Shown: positions 1 through 7,958, numbered from the stretch's first letter. The stretch is DNA of 58,151 nucleotides from Halanaerobium saccharolyticum (GCF_003053565.1 NZ_QAXS01000018.1:1-58151); one strand, 5' to 3'. Translations and numbers: made by a program. The notes: generated by a model not told the origin, from the letters alone.

Positions 1-79
1 AAAGGATAAGGTAGTGACTGAATATTCTGTAGATAGTATATGTTCTCAATAACTTAAATTTGACAATGCTTAAATATTT

Positions 80-319
80 TTATGCAATGCTAGTGAAAAA
101 AGCAGATAAAATACTGATTATGAGATAGATTGGGTTAGCAAGAGAAACAGGTAAATCTTTATTTATTAATATATCTCTAATAGTCCCTCCGGCAACTGCA
201 GTAGTTATTCCAAAAACAGCAACCCCATAATAATCCATCTCCTTTTCTATAGCACGCAGAGCTCCTGACATTGCAAAAGCTATAGTTCCTATAATGTCAA
301 CAATCGAAATAAATTCCAT
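80..319 (-). pseudogene. Truncated TRIC/UPF0126-type membrane protein (N-terminal half only)
   Basis: The 79-residue product looks like the first half of a trimeric intracellular cation channel (UPF0126, YadS/YicG-like) protein. It has a hydrophobic first helix with FAMSGALRA and the loop GITTAVAGGTIRDIL, both typical of the first family repeat. Family members are about 200 residues with two such repeats, so the second half is missing: a TAA follows SAFFTSIA and nothing family-like continues towards position 1. The start is ATG at 319, preceded by AGGAGG, so the 5' end is intact. It lies downstream of fabI but behind that gene's terminator. Probably a decayed gene cut by an older rearrangement; a channel function cannot be assumed for the fragment. 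Confidence 0.6.
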
Positions 320-338
320 TTTAACCTCCTGATTTATT

Positions 339-395
339 AAAAAAAGTCCTCAGAAAATCTCCATTATTTAACGGAAAAATGAACATTCTCTGAGG
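339..395 (-). terminator. Rho-independent terminator of fabI
   Basis: CCTCAGAAAAT (348-358) pairs with ATTCTCTGAGG (385-395), an 11-bp stem with one mismatch. Read on the minus strand it is followed by seven T (339-345). It sits 34 bp past the fabI stop and just before the ribosome binding site of the truncated TRIC gene. Confidence 0.75.
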
Positions 396-428
396 GGAAA
401 TCATCTTCCAAAATGTTATTTTAAAAGA

Positions 429-1208
429 TTATCCCTGGGTGTGATAACCGCCATCTACATGAAGAATCTCTCCGGTTACCATGCTCGATAGATCACTGAG
501 TAGATAAAGGGCACTTGCAGCAACTTCTTTCTGCTCAACTAATCTTTTCATCGGAGATTTATCTTTAAAATTTTTCATTAGATCTCTAAAATCAGAAATA
601 CCGCTGGCAGCTCTGGTTAGAATTGGACCTGGCGAAAGGGCATTAACTCTAATATTATCACGCCCGAGATCTGCGGCAAGGTATTGAACTGAAGATTCGA
701 GGGCAGCTTTAGCAACTCCCATAACATTATAATTTGGAATCACCTTTTCCCCTCCATAATAGGTCAAAGTAACTGCTGCTCCTCCCTTTTCTTTCATAAA
801 CGGATAAGCCAGCTGAAGAGCTTTAACATAAGAGTAAACACTTATTTCCATACTGCGCAGAAAACTGCTGCGGGCTGTATCCATATATTTCCCTTTTAAA
901 TCTTGTTTATTAGGACCACCGGCAATTGCATGGACTATAAAATCAAATTGACCTCCAAACTCTTCTCCAATCTTTTCAAAAACTTCCTCGAACTCCTGGT
1001 CATCTGTGATATCTAGCGTGTGATAACCTGCGGCTCCAATCTCTTTAAATAAAGGGATTACCTTTTCGCCAATTTTTTCATTCTGATAGGTAAAAGCAAG
1101 TTCTGCTCCCTCTTTTTTTAATCTCTCTGCAGTCTCCCAGGCAATGGATTTTTTATTTGCTACCCCCATAATTATTCCCTTTTTACCTGACATTAATCCA
1201 GCCATCAT
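429..1208 (-). CDS. fabI: Enoyl-[acyl-carrier-protein] reductase (NADH), FabI
   Basis: FabI reduces trans-2-enoyl-ACP in the last step of each fatty-acid elongation cycle, in the cytoplasm. The protein is a divergent short-chain dehydrogenase: nucleotide-binding segment GIIMGVANKKSIAWETA near the N-terminus, the FabI-type catalytic Tyr-x6-Lys in YNVMGVAKAALE, and NALSPGPILTRAASGI after it. Length (about 260 residues) is normal. The frame can be extended to a TTG at 1223, but GGGAGG lies inside that extension (1214-1219), so translation starts at ATG 1208 or the adjacent ATG 1205. It is monocistronic, with its own terminator, and is divergent from arsR. A 13-bp palindrome upstream may be its operator. 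Confidence 0.93.
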   Translation of the reverse strand: MMAGLMSGKKGIIMGVANKKSIAWETAERLKKEGAELAFTYQNEKIGEKVIPLFKEIGAAGYHTLDITDDQEFEEVFEKIGEEFGGQFDFIVHAIAGGPNKQDLKGKYMDTARSSFLRSMEISVYSYVKALQLAYPFMKEKGGAAVTLTYYGGEKVIPNYNVMGVAKAALESSVQYLAADLGRDNIRVNALSPGPILTRAASGISDFRDLMKNFKDKSPMKRLVEQKEVAASALYLLSDLSSMVTGEILHVDGGYHTQG

Positions 1209-1282
1209 AATTACCTCCCACAATAAATTGATTTAGTTTCAGATGAAATTAATAATTCTTTTTAAGTAAAAATATTTCATTC

Positions 1283-1295
1283 TATACTTAGTATA
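1283..1295. promoter_or_regulatory. Palindrome in the fabI-arsR divergent region
   Basis: TATACT-T-AGTATA is a perfect inverted repeat about 75 bp upstream of the fabI start. The minus strand offers TATACT and TATAGA as -10 candidates inside it, so it could be an operator over the fabI promoter (FapR or FabT type control is known for this gene in other Firmicutes, but the bases do not match a consensus I can vouch for). The rest of the gene-free stretch 1209-1492 is AT-rich and shows nothing else I can support. Confidence 0.35.
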
Positions 1296-1492
1296 ATTCA
1301 TCTAAAACAAAGGTATTCCTTCAATTTTATCAAATATAAATAATTAACACTTCTTTTTATAATTCCAATTTAATAGAGTTCGATTTAAGTTAATTATTAC
1401 AAAAAAATCATTTTTTATCAGTATTGACTTTAACAATCAAAATTTAACTCTTAGCAACTATGTAAAATAAATGTTAAATTATTGTAAATGAC

Positions 1493-1521
1493 TTGACTAT
1501 CTAAAAAAATACAAATATAAT
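1493..1521 (+). promoter_or_regulatory. arsR-arsC promoter
   Basis: TTGACT (1493-1498), a 17-bp spacer and TATAAT (1516-1521) form a near-consensus sigma-A promoter. Transcription would begin around 1528. This rules against the ATG at 1528 as the normal arsR start and supports the GTG at 1567. ArsR would be expected to bind here and release on As(III). Confidence 0.8.
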
Positions 1522-1566
1522 TTAAATATGATTAAAATCGAATATCCAAATATAGGAGGTCATAAA

Positions 1567-1935
1567 GTGGAGATTATTGAAGTCTTAAAGGCTCTGGCCC
1601 ATGAAAACAGAATTAGGATTTTAAATCTTTTGGCTAAAAGTGAACTCTGTGTCTGCGAATTAGAAAATATTATGCAGGTTAATCAGTCCAATGCCTCCCG
1701 ACATCTGGCGAAATTAAAGCAGGTCAATTTAATTAAAGGTAGAAAAAAAGCTCAGTGGATATACTATCATCTCAACGAAAAAATGCTGGCTGAGCATAAA
1801 TTTATCAAACTTTTAATTGAAGATGAACTGGACGACTTTGCTGAGGCCAGAAAAGATTTAAAAAGGCTTAAAAAATACAATAACAGTTCTTTAAGCTGTG
1901 AAACACTTCCTGAAAGTAATCTATTTTCAAAATAG
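1567..1935 (+). CDS. arsR: ArsR-family arsenite-responsive repressor
   Basis: A 122-residue ArsR/SmtB winged-helix repressor. The metal site ELCVCE (Cys28, Cys30 from the GTG start) is the classical ArsR As(III) motif, followed by the recognition helix region NQSNASRHLAKLKQ. The start is set at GTG 1567 because AGGAGG lies at 1554-1559, seven bases upstream; the in-frame ATG at 1528 falls at the predicted transcription start and has no ribosome binding site. First gene of an arsR-arsC-acr3 cluster, so it most likely represses these genes and itself until arsenite or antimonite binds. Confidence 0.92.
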   Translation: MEIIEVLKALAHENRIRILNLLAKSELCVCELENIMQVNQSNASRHLAKLKQVNLIKGRKKAQWIYYHLNEKMLAEHKFIKLLIEDELDDFAEARKDLKRLKKYNNSSLSCETLPESNLFSK

Positions 1936-1983
1936 TAATTTTTTATTTAAAACATAATAACTATTTATAAGGAGAGATATTTA

Positions 1984-2385
1984 ATGAAGTATAAAGTTGG
2001 ATTTATTTGTGTTGGTAATTCCTGCCGCAGTCAAATGGCAGAAGGTTTTGCAAGAGAATATGCTGGTGATATTTTAGAAGTTTACAGTGCAGGTACTGAT
2101 CCATCTCCGGAGGTTAAAGCAAATGCTGTTAAGGCGATGGATGAAGTTGGAATAGATATCAGTGATCATTATCCAAAACTACTGGAAGAAATCCCTTCTG
2201 AACTGGATATTTTAATTACAATGGGCTGTGGTGTTGAATGTCCCTACATACCCTGTAAGTTTAGAGAAGACTGGGGTTTAGATGATCCGGCCGGTCACCC
2301 AATGGAAGTTTTTAGAGAAACCAGAGAAATTATTGATCAGAAAGTTAAAGAGCTAATTGAAAAAGTGAAGAATGATGAAATCTAA
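1984..2385 (+). CDS. arsC: Arsenate reductase, low-molecular-weight phosphatase type
   Basis: ArsC reduces As(V) to As(III) in the cytoplasm, using thioredoxin in this family. The 133-residue protein has the P-loop CVGNSCR (nucleophile Cys9, Arg15), the relay cysteines at 82, 86 and 91 in MGCGVECPYIPC, and the DPAGHP loop with the general-acid Asp. These identify the thioredoxin-coupled ArsC family rather than the glutaredoxin-coupled one. The gene follows arsR by 48 bp with GGAGAG upstream of its ATG. A hairpin with a T-run follows the stop, before acr3. Confidence 0.93.
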   Translation: MKYKVGFICVGNSCRSQMAEGFAREYAGDILEVYSAGTDPSPEVKANAVKAMDEVGIDISDHYPKLLEEIPSELDILITMGCGVECPYIPCKFREDWGLDDPAGHPMEVFRETREIIDQKVKELIEKVKNDEI

Positions 2386-2394
2386 TTAAATAAA

Positions 2395-2444
2395 AACAGC
2401 AGTTTAAGCTTAGTCTGTTCGTTTGAGCTGCTGTTCTATTTTTT
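2395..2444 (+). terminator. Terminator or attenuator between arsC and acr3
   Basis: AACAGCAG (2395-2402) pairs with CTGCTGTT (2428-2435), and the stem extends inwards with G-U pairs; six T follow (2439-2444). Transcripts may stop after arsC, with partial readthrough into acr3, which has no obvious promoter of its own in the 50 bp that remain. Confidence 0.7.
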
Positions 2445-2496
2445 AAGCAGGCATATGATTAAAACCGAATCTATTAATGTGAAATGAGGGATAATT

Positions 2497-3579
2497 ATGA
2501 GCAATAATTTTAAAAAAGAAAATTCTAAAACAGAAATTGAAGTGAAAAATGAGGACAATTCTTTAAGTATTTTTGAAAAATATTTAAGTGTCTGGGTAGG
2601 ACTCTGCATTGTTATCGGAGTTGCTATCGGAAGGTTATGGCCAGCTTTTCCTAATACTTTAAGCAAATTTGAATATGCTCAAGTTTCTATTCCGGTTGCT
2701 ATCTTAATCTGGTTTATGATCTATCCCATGATGGTCCAGATTGATTTCAGCTCTATTTTTGAGGCCGGTAAAAAACCAAAAGGATTAACTGTTACCCTGG
2801 TCAGCAACTGGTTGATTAAACCTTTTACGATGTACTTTTTTGCCTGGCTGTTTCTGCAGGTGATCTTTAAAAACTTAATCCCTGCCGGACTGGCCCAGGA
2901 GTATGTTGCAGGTGCAATACTGCTCGGAGCAGCACCCTGTACAGCTATGGTTTTTGTCTGGAGTTATTTAACTGATGGAGATCCAGCTTATACCTTAATT
3001 CAGGTTTCAGTCAATGATCTGGTCCTGATCTTTGCCTATGCTCCGCTGGTTATGTTTCTTTTAGGCTTAAATAATTTAACAGTTCCCTGGGATACAATTT
3101 TACTCTCAGTAATTTTATATATTGTTATACCTCTGACAGCAGGTTACCTTTCTCGCAAATATTTGCTTAAACACAAAGGAAAAGAATGGTTTGAAGGGGT
3201 TTTTCTTAAAAATTTAAGTGAGCTCACAGTAATTGGTCTACTATTAACTTTGATTATCCTTTTCTCATTTCAGGGAGATGTGATTTTAAATAATCCCTTC
3301 CATATTCTTTTAATTGCTGTTCCCCTGACTATCCAGACCTTCTTTATTTTTGCGATAGCTTATGGCTGGTCCAAACTCTGGAAGATCAATCATTCGGTAG
3401 CTGCACCGGCAGGAATGATTGGAGCCAGCAACTTTTTTGAACTGGCTGTAGCAACAGCAATCTCAGTTTTTGGACTGCAGTCCGGAGCTGCACTGGCGAC
3501 AGTAGTTGGAGTTTTAGTTGAAGTTCCTGTTATGCTGGCTCTGGTCAAAATAGCTAATAAGACCAGAAAGTATTTTTAA
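2497..3579 (+). CDS. acr3: Arsenite efflux permease, ACR3 family
   Basis: ACR3 exports arsenite through the cytoplasmic membrane by proton antiport. The 360-residue protein has about ten hydrophobic segments and the family's essential cysteine in GAAPCTAMVFVWS (Cys148), with the second characteristic segment near GASNFFELAVATAI. It lacks a signal peptide but has a charged N-terminal tail of about 25 residues. Start ATG with a weak GAGGGA site. It completes the arsenic operon: ArsC makes arsenite and ACR3 removes it. Confidence 0.93.
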   Translation: MSNNFKKENSKTEIEVKNEDNSLSIFEKYLSVWVGLCIVIGVAIGRLWPAFPNTLSKFEYAQVSIPVAILIWFMIYPMMVQIDFSSIFEAGKKPKGLTVTLVSNWLIKPFTMYFFAWLFLQVIFKNLIPAGLAQEYVAGAILLGAAPCTAMVFVWSYLTDGDPAYTLIQVSVNDLVLIFAYAPLVMFLLGLNNLTVPWDTILLSVILYIVIPLTAGYLSRKYLLKHKGKEWFEGVFLKNLSELTVIGLLLTLIILFSFQGDVILNNPFHILLIAVPLTIQTFFIFAIAYGWSKLWKINHSVAAPAGMIGASNFFELAVATAISVFGLQSGAALATVVGVLVEVPVMLALVKIANKTRKYF

Positions 3580-3590
3580 TATTATTTATT

Positions 3591-3630
3591 AAAGCCACCT
3601 TAAATATTAACAGCTAAAGGTGGCTTTTTA
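3591..3630 (+). terminator. Terminator of the arsenic operon
   Basis: AAAGCCACCTT (3591-3601) pairs with AAAGGTGGCTTT, followed by five T. The A-run in front means it may also work for minus-strand transcripts coming from aroC. Confidence 0.85.
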
Positions 3631-3631
3631 T

Positions 3632-3772
3632 TTAAATAAATGTCTCAGCTTCTTTTCTTTCCTCGCCAAAATTCTCGATTAAATAATCGGTGATTTCTTC
3701 AAAATGATGATGATCCATATATTTAGCCTCAATAGGACATTTTTGAATACAGCTGCAGCATTTTCCTTTCCA
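3632..3772 (-). pseudogene. Start-less ferredoxin-like remnant directly after aroC
   Basis: Immediately after the aroC TAA, in the same frame, 46 codons remain open. They encode a ferredoxin-like cysteine cluster, WKGKCCSCIQKCPIEA, followed by MDHHHFEEITDYLIENF and a charged end. The Cys-x2-Cys-x3-Cys-Pro pattern is what one sees at the second cluster of 4Fe-4S proteins. There is no start codon, no ribosome binding site and no upstream half, so this appears to be the 3' stub of a lost ferredoxin-type gene. Alternatives are a chance frame or rare stop-codon readthrough from aroC. Confidence 0.45.
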
Positions 3773-4879
3773 TTATTTATTTTCACCATATACTTTTTCA
3801 AGGTTAGCCATTTTGGCTGTCATATTCTTTAAAAGCAGATCTACTAAAATTAAAGATATCATTGCTTCTACAACCACAACTGCTCGGGGAACAATTACCG
3901 GATCATGTCGTCCCTCAATATTAATTTCAATATTTTCACCAGCTTTATTTACAGTCTGCTGAGTTTTTTCGATTGAAGGAGTTGGTTTAACAGCAGCTCT
4001 CAATACAATATCACTGCCATCTGTAATCCCACCTAAGGTACCGCCTGCATTATTAGTTAATTTAGTTATTTTTCCCTGCTGATAATTAAAAAAATCATTA
4101 TGCTGATGACCTGTCATTCTGGCAGCTTTGAAACCACTGCCGATTTCCACTCCCTTGACCGCTCCAATTGACATAATAGCTCTGGCAAGCAGGGCATCTG
4201 TTTTATCAAAGACCGGATTTCCCAGCCCATCAGGTATATTCTTTACCCTGCATTCAATTGTACCTCCAGAAGAATTATTTTCTTCAATTAATTTTGTTAA
4301 ATATGCTTCTGCCTCCTGAGCTGCAGCCAGATCCGGCATATATAAAAAGTTTTTTGGGATATCATCCTGATTAAAATTTTCTGAATCAATTTTCACAGGT
4401 CCGATCGAAGCTGTGTAGGCTGTAATTTCAACTCCAAGTTCTGCCAGTATCTTTCTTGCTACCGCTCCGGCTGCAACTCTGGCTGCAGTTTCTCTGCCTG
4501 AAGCACGTCCACTTCCTCTGTGATCTCTAAAACCATATTTTAAATCATAACTATAATCAGATTGGGCCGGTCTGTAGACATCTTTTAAAGCAGAATAATC
4601 CTTTGAACGCTGATTTTTATTATAAATAATCATCGAAATTGGAGTTCCAGTTGTCTTACCTTCAAATACACCCGAAAGAATTTCTACCTCATCTTTTTCC
4701 TTGCGGGGAGTTGTAAATGGTGACTGACCTGGCTTTCTCCTATCTAAGTCTTTTTGGATATCAGCTTCTGAAATTTCAAGTCCGGCCGGACAGCCGTCAA
4801 TTACAACACCTAAAGCCTTACCGTGTGATTCTCCCCAGGTTGAAATTTTAAATAAATCTCCCAGTACTGATCCTGACAT
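3773..4879 (-). CDS. aroC: Chorismate synthase
   Basis: AroC converts 5-enolpyruvylshikimate 3-phosphate to chorismate with reduced FMN, the last step of the shikimate pathway. The 368-residue protein carries all family signatures: GESHG near residue 17, DHRGSGRASGRETAARVAAG in the middle, and GGTLGGITDGSDI in the C-terminal half; RHDPVIVPRAVVVVEAM lies near the end. Start ATG with GAGGTGA seven bases upstream. It stands alone rather than with other aro genes. A ferredoxin-like remnant follows its stop in frame. Confidence 0.96.
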   Translation of the reverse strand: MSGSVLGDLFKISTWGESHGKALGVVIDGCPAGLEISEADIQKDLDRRKPGQSPFTTPRKEKDEVEILSGVFEGKTTGTPISMIIYNKNQRSKDYSALKDVYRPAQSDYSYDLKYGFRDHRGSGRASGRETAARVAAGAVARKILAELGVEITAYTASIGPVKIDSENFNQDDIPKNFLYMPDLAAAQEAEAYLTKLIEENNSSGGTIECRVKNIPDGLGNPVFDKTDALLARAIMSIGAVKGVEIGSGFKAARMTGHQHNDFFNYQQGKITKLTNNAGGTLGGITDGSDIVLRAAVKPTPSIEKTQQTVNKAGENIEINIEGRHDPVIVPRAVVVVEAMISLILVDLLLKNMTAKMANLEKVYGENK

Positions 4880-4902
4880 TTATCTCACCTCTTTTAAATT
4901 TT

Positions 4903-4942
4903 AAAACCCGAAAGAACAGAAAATTATTCTATTTCTTTCGGG
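4903..4942 (-). terminator. Terminator of the DsrE-like gene
   Basis: CCCGAAAGAA (4907-4916) pairs perfectly with TTCTTTCGGG (4933-4942). Read on the minus strand a short T-run follows. It separates the DsrE-like gene from aroC. Confidence 0.7.
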
Positions 4943-4989
4943 CTCAGATCCTTTATTTTTATTTTAATAATTAAATTACTTTTATAAAT

Positions 4990-5328
4990 CTACATAGTTA
5001 TAATTTGATAACCATCTTTTATGTAGGCTTCCATAGAAGGATGACCACTCATATCACCTTTGAGAGGAATATCTGTTTTCTCGTTATATTCTAATACTCC
5101 CAGTTTAGCAGAACAGGCTTTACAGATACAGTCGATTAATCCTTTCTCTTTAGCTTCAAAATAGTGCTTGTTATTTGACTCTTCCAGCTTTTGAACCAGT
5201 TTTACGGCTTCACCTTCAAAAATAATCTTTGCCTCATGTCCTTTTTCAGCTAAGTCCAGTGCATTGAGCAGTACATGCTGAAAACACATTAATTCTCCGT
5301 TAAATGCGAAAAATGCAAATTTATCCAT
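4990..5328 (-). CDS. DsrE/F-like small protein with CxxC
   Basis: A 112-residue cytoplasmic protein of the DsrE/DsrF-like fold: beta strand KFAFFAFNG, helix with FQHVLLNALDLAEKGHEAKIIF, and a C-terminal DIPLKGDMSGHPSMEAYIKDGYQIITM. It has DCICKACS, giving a CxxC pair. DsrE-like proteins often carry sulfur as persulfide, but this small clade has no assigned job, so a sulfur role is only inferred. ATG 5328 is chosen because GAGGTG overlaps the alternative GTG at 5337. Confidence 0.75.
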   Translation of the reverse strand: MDKFAFFAFNGELMCFQHVLLNALDLAEKGHEAKIIFEGEAVKLVQKLEESNNKHYFEAKEKGLIDCICKACSAKLGVLEYNEKTDIPLKGDMSGHPSMEAYIKDGYQIITM

Positions 5329-5364
5329 TAATATCACCTCTTTTATAATTTATAAAAAATAATA

Positions 5365-6474
5365 TCATAATTTATTCTTTTTTTCATGCTCAAGCAGCCA
5401 CTTTTTCCGCCAGATTCCTGCCCCATAACCACCTATTTTACCACTGCTTGCAGTTACCCGGTGGCAGGGAATGATAACTGGAATGCTGTTTTTATTATTG
5501 GCGTTACCAACTGCTCTGTAAGCTTTATTATTCCCGATTGCTTCTGCCACTTCCTTATAAGAAAAGGTAGCTCCATAAGGAATTTCCCTTAGCTGTCTCC
5601 AGACACTTTCTTGAAAATCTGTACCTTCAATTCTAAGTGGAAGTTTGAATTTTTTCCTTTCACCCTCAAAATACTCATCCAGCTGCTTTTTTGCAGCTGC
5701 CAAAACAGCTGCCTCCCCTTCCTGATAGCGCTTTACTTCCTGAAAATGAAGTCGCAACAGCTCACCCTGACTAGCCTGGAGCTCAATTAACCCAATTGGT
5801 GAGTCATAATACGCCACTTTATTAGCAGTAGATAATTCTCCAGCATTTTTAAATACCTGATCAAGATTTTGGGCTGTTATCTCCCAGATATAAAAAGAAG
5901 CTGCTGTGTTGTAAGGAGTGAAATTTCGTTCAAACTTTTTGAAATCTTTTTCTGTCGGCTCAGATTTCAAGCCATAAAACCACTGAATCCCCTTCCTAAT
6001 ACCTAGATCATGATAACTGATTACATTTCTTCTAGCTAAAGAAAATATTAAAAACATCTCTGCTGTCCAGCGGCCAATCCCTTTAACAGCTGTTAACTGT
6101 TCAATTATTTCTTCATCTGAAAGCTCTTCAATTTTAGCAAGCTGAACATTATTCTTCAAAACCGCTTCTGCAAGATTATTAAGGTAATTAACTTTACGCT
6201 CGGATAGACCGGCTTCTTTCAGTTTGCTTTCAGGAACTGCAGCAACAGCCGCAGGCGTTAATTTAGGAAGAATATTATTTACTTTCTTCCAGATAGAATC
6301 AGCCGCACTGCCAGAAAGCTGCTGGTAGACAATACTCTGAGTTAGAGAAGTAAAAGGATCAGGAGTATAATATCTATTTATTTCACCAAGATATTCAATT
6401 AAATCTGACATCCTCCTGTCTTTAACTTTTAGGTGATCAATTTCTGCTTGAGAAATTTTTATTTTCTTTTTCAT
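5365..6474 (-). CDS. Fusion of AlkA-type 3-methyladenine glycosylase and O6-methylguanine-DNA methyltransferase
   Basis: A two-domain DNA alkylation repair protein of 369 residues. Residues 1 to about 205 form a HhH-GPD glycosylase: LTQSIVYQQLSGSAADSIW, the hairpin-helix-hairpin LTAVKGIGRWTAEMFL, and HDLGIRKG holding the presumed catalytic Asp. Residues from about 220 form an Ogt/MGMT domain with YKEVAEAIG and the methyl-accepting Cys337 in PCHRV, then GGYGAGIWRKKWLLEHE. It therefore combines base excision of alkylated purines with direct reversal of O6-methylguanine. It lacks the Ada regulatory zinc domain. GAGGTG is ten bases before the ATG. Confidence 0.88.
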   Translation of the reverse strand: MKKKIKISQAEIDHLKVKDRRMSDLIEYLGEINRYYTPDPFTSLTQSIVYQQLSGSAADSIWKKVNNILPKLTPAAVAAVPESKLKEAGLSERKVNYLNNLAEAVLKNNVQLAKIEELSDEEIIEQLTAVKGIGRWTAEMFLIFSLARRNVISYHDLGIRKGIQWFYGLKSEPTEKDFKKFERNFTPYNTAASFYIWEITAQNLDQVFKNAGELSTANKVAYYDSPIGLIELQASQGELLRLHFQEVKRYQEGEAAVLAAAKKQLDEYFEGERKKFKLPLRIEGTDFQESVWRQLREIPYGATFSYKEVAEAIGNNKAYRAVGNANNKNSIPVIIPCHRVTASSGKIGGYGAGIWRKKWLLEHEKKNKL

Positions 6475-6522
6475 AATCTAAAAACACCTCAATTAAAGGA
6501 GATCTTAACTAAATCTACCTAT

Positions 6523-7251
6523 TTAATTACCATTCAATTCTTCTTCAATATCCTCTTTTTTAGTGGCTATAGAGTCAGCCAGGTGAAGAAGTCTCACATC
6601 AGGATAGAGTTCTTCTGCTTTACTTCTTTTGCGCTCATCAAAGGGGCCATAAGGTCCCATATGATAGGTAATCGCAAGGATATCCCTCTCTTCTAAGTTA
6701 ATGAATTTAGATGCTTCAAGAATTGCCCGCATTGAATGGTTTAATGGCAAATTATCCTCGTTATAATTCCAGTCATTTCTTAAATCAGGTGGAGCAACAT
6801 TCCGTCCATCCTTAAACCACTTGATCAAATCACTGGCATATTCTTTGGAAATTATAAATTCCTTATCCTCAACATATTTATCAAGACCATAATTATTATA
6901 CATTTCCATATTATCTCTAACCAGACTTCTTAAAAAATTATTCTGGCCGGGAGTAATAGTATGCTGCATCTCTGAAGTATAAGCAAAACATTTTTCGATA
7001 TCATGCAGGGAAGCCTGAAGAATAATATTTTCCCGTGGTATGCCTGCAGAAATTTCTTCATTTAATTTTAAATATTCTCTCTTAACATTTTCAGTGTGTT
7101 CTAAAAGTCCACCAGTCCTATTTAAATGATGTCTAATACTGGCCGGCTTTTTATAAAAATCAATTTCTTCTAAAAAAACTAACAATTCTTCAATTCCATT
7201 TTTTCCGGTCTGTTTAAGATCGGCAATAAAACTTTCTTTCAGTTCCTTCAT
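6523..7251 (-). CDS. HD-domain protein, probable metal-dependent phosphohydrolase
   Basis: A 242-residue cytoplasmic protein with the HD pattern spread along it: GGLLEHTENV (first His), ASLHDIEKCFAY (His-Asp), and later NHSMRAILEASKFI with YHMGPYGPF, then LHLADSIATKK, which resembles the last Asp motif. Such proteins hydrolyse phosphate esters or cyclic nucleotides, but the substrate is not visible here. Start ATG with AGAGGTG upstream. It lies 48 bp upstream of the AlkA-Ogt fusion on the same strand, so they may be co-transcribed. Confidence 0.7.
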   Translation of the reverse strand: MKELKESFIADLKQTGKNGIEELLVFLEEIDFYKKPASIRHHLNRTGGLLEHTENVKREYLKLNEEISAGIPRENIILQASLHDIEKCFAYTSEMQHTITPGQNNFLRSLVRDNMEMYNNYGLDKYVEDKEFIISKEYASDLIKWFKDGRNVAPPDLRNDWNYNEDNLPLNHSMRAILEASKFINLEERDILAITYHMGPYGPFDERKRSKAEELYPDVRLLHLADSIATKKEDIEEELNGN

Positions 7252-7388
7252 TTTTGCACCTCTTGTATATTCTAGTTATTTTAAATCCTGTTGTTTTAAA
7301 TCCTAATTCTTAATAACTTACTTATCAAATTTTAACATTTAAAGACCTATAAAACAAGTTAAATTGATAAGCAGGTATATTTTTTGGA

Positions 7389-7958
7389 TTAAACCCGCAG
7401 TGATCCGCGAAAGCCTCGAGAACTATAATATGATTGAGCACCATTATGATAAACAAAAACATGATCATAGCGGCGGTCACAGAAAAGTGCTCCACCCAGT
7501 TCTCGAATTCCTTCAGGTGTTTTTATCCAGCTTGAAGTTTTTAAATCAAAGGCTCCCAGCTCCTGCAGCTTGCGGTATTCTTTTTCTGTTAAAATTTCTA
7601 TCCCCATATCCGCAGCCAGATCAAGGGCACTATTTTCAGGCTTATTCTTTTTTCTTGACTCAAGTGCTTCCCGATCATAGCAGAAACTCCTTCTTCCGGC
7701 AGGACTTTCAGCTGCACAGTCGACAAATATATATTCTCCACTATTCTGGTCAAAATCAACAGCATCCGGTTCTCCACCTGTTTTCTCCATTTCATTTAGC
7801 GACCACAATTCTTCCGGTTTAGATAAAAGTCTTTTTTCTACCGCAGACCATTTAAGATTCTGATGACGATCCATATTTTTTTCAAATCGTTCTTTTAAAA
7901 TTTCAATTAATTTCTGCTCCTGTTCTGCAGATAATTCTTTTTTAGCGTTTTTCTTCAC
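7389..7958 (-). CDS. DUF4256 family protein
   Basis: This 189-residue protein matches what I recall of DUF4256: W-S-A-V near residue 38, SLNEMEKTGGEPDAVDF, IFVDCAAESPAGRRSFCYD, and a C-terminal segment GGALFCDRRYDHVFVYHNGA ending in SRGFRG. No enzyme motif is known to me. The invariant His/Asp/Cys-rich stretches suggest a soluble enzyme. The start is GTG with AGGGGGAT just upstream. It stands alone between the HD gene and the DUF302 operon. Confidence 0.8.
   Translation of the reverse strand: MKKNAKKELSAEQEQKLIEILKERFEKNMDRHQNLKWSAVEKRLLSKPEELWSLNEMEKTGGEPDAVDFDQNSGEYIFVDCAAESPAGRRSFCYDREALESRKKNKPENSALDLAADMGIEILTEKEYRKLQELGAFDLKTSSWIKTPEGIRELGGALFCDRRYDHVFVYHNGAQSYYSSRGFRGSLRV

Noticed and set aside
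2-52. Open plus-strand frame of 17 codons ending TAA at the window edge
   Set aside because: It reads KDKVVTEYSVDSICSQ and might be the end of a gene that begins outside the window, but it is too short to support.
7364-7822. Long plus-strand frame of 152 codons opposite DUF4256
   Set aside because: Antisense shadow of a recognised family; no ribosome binding site and no domain.
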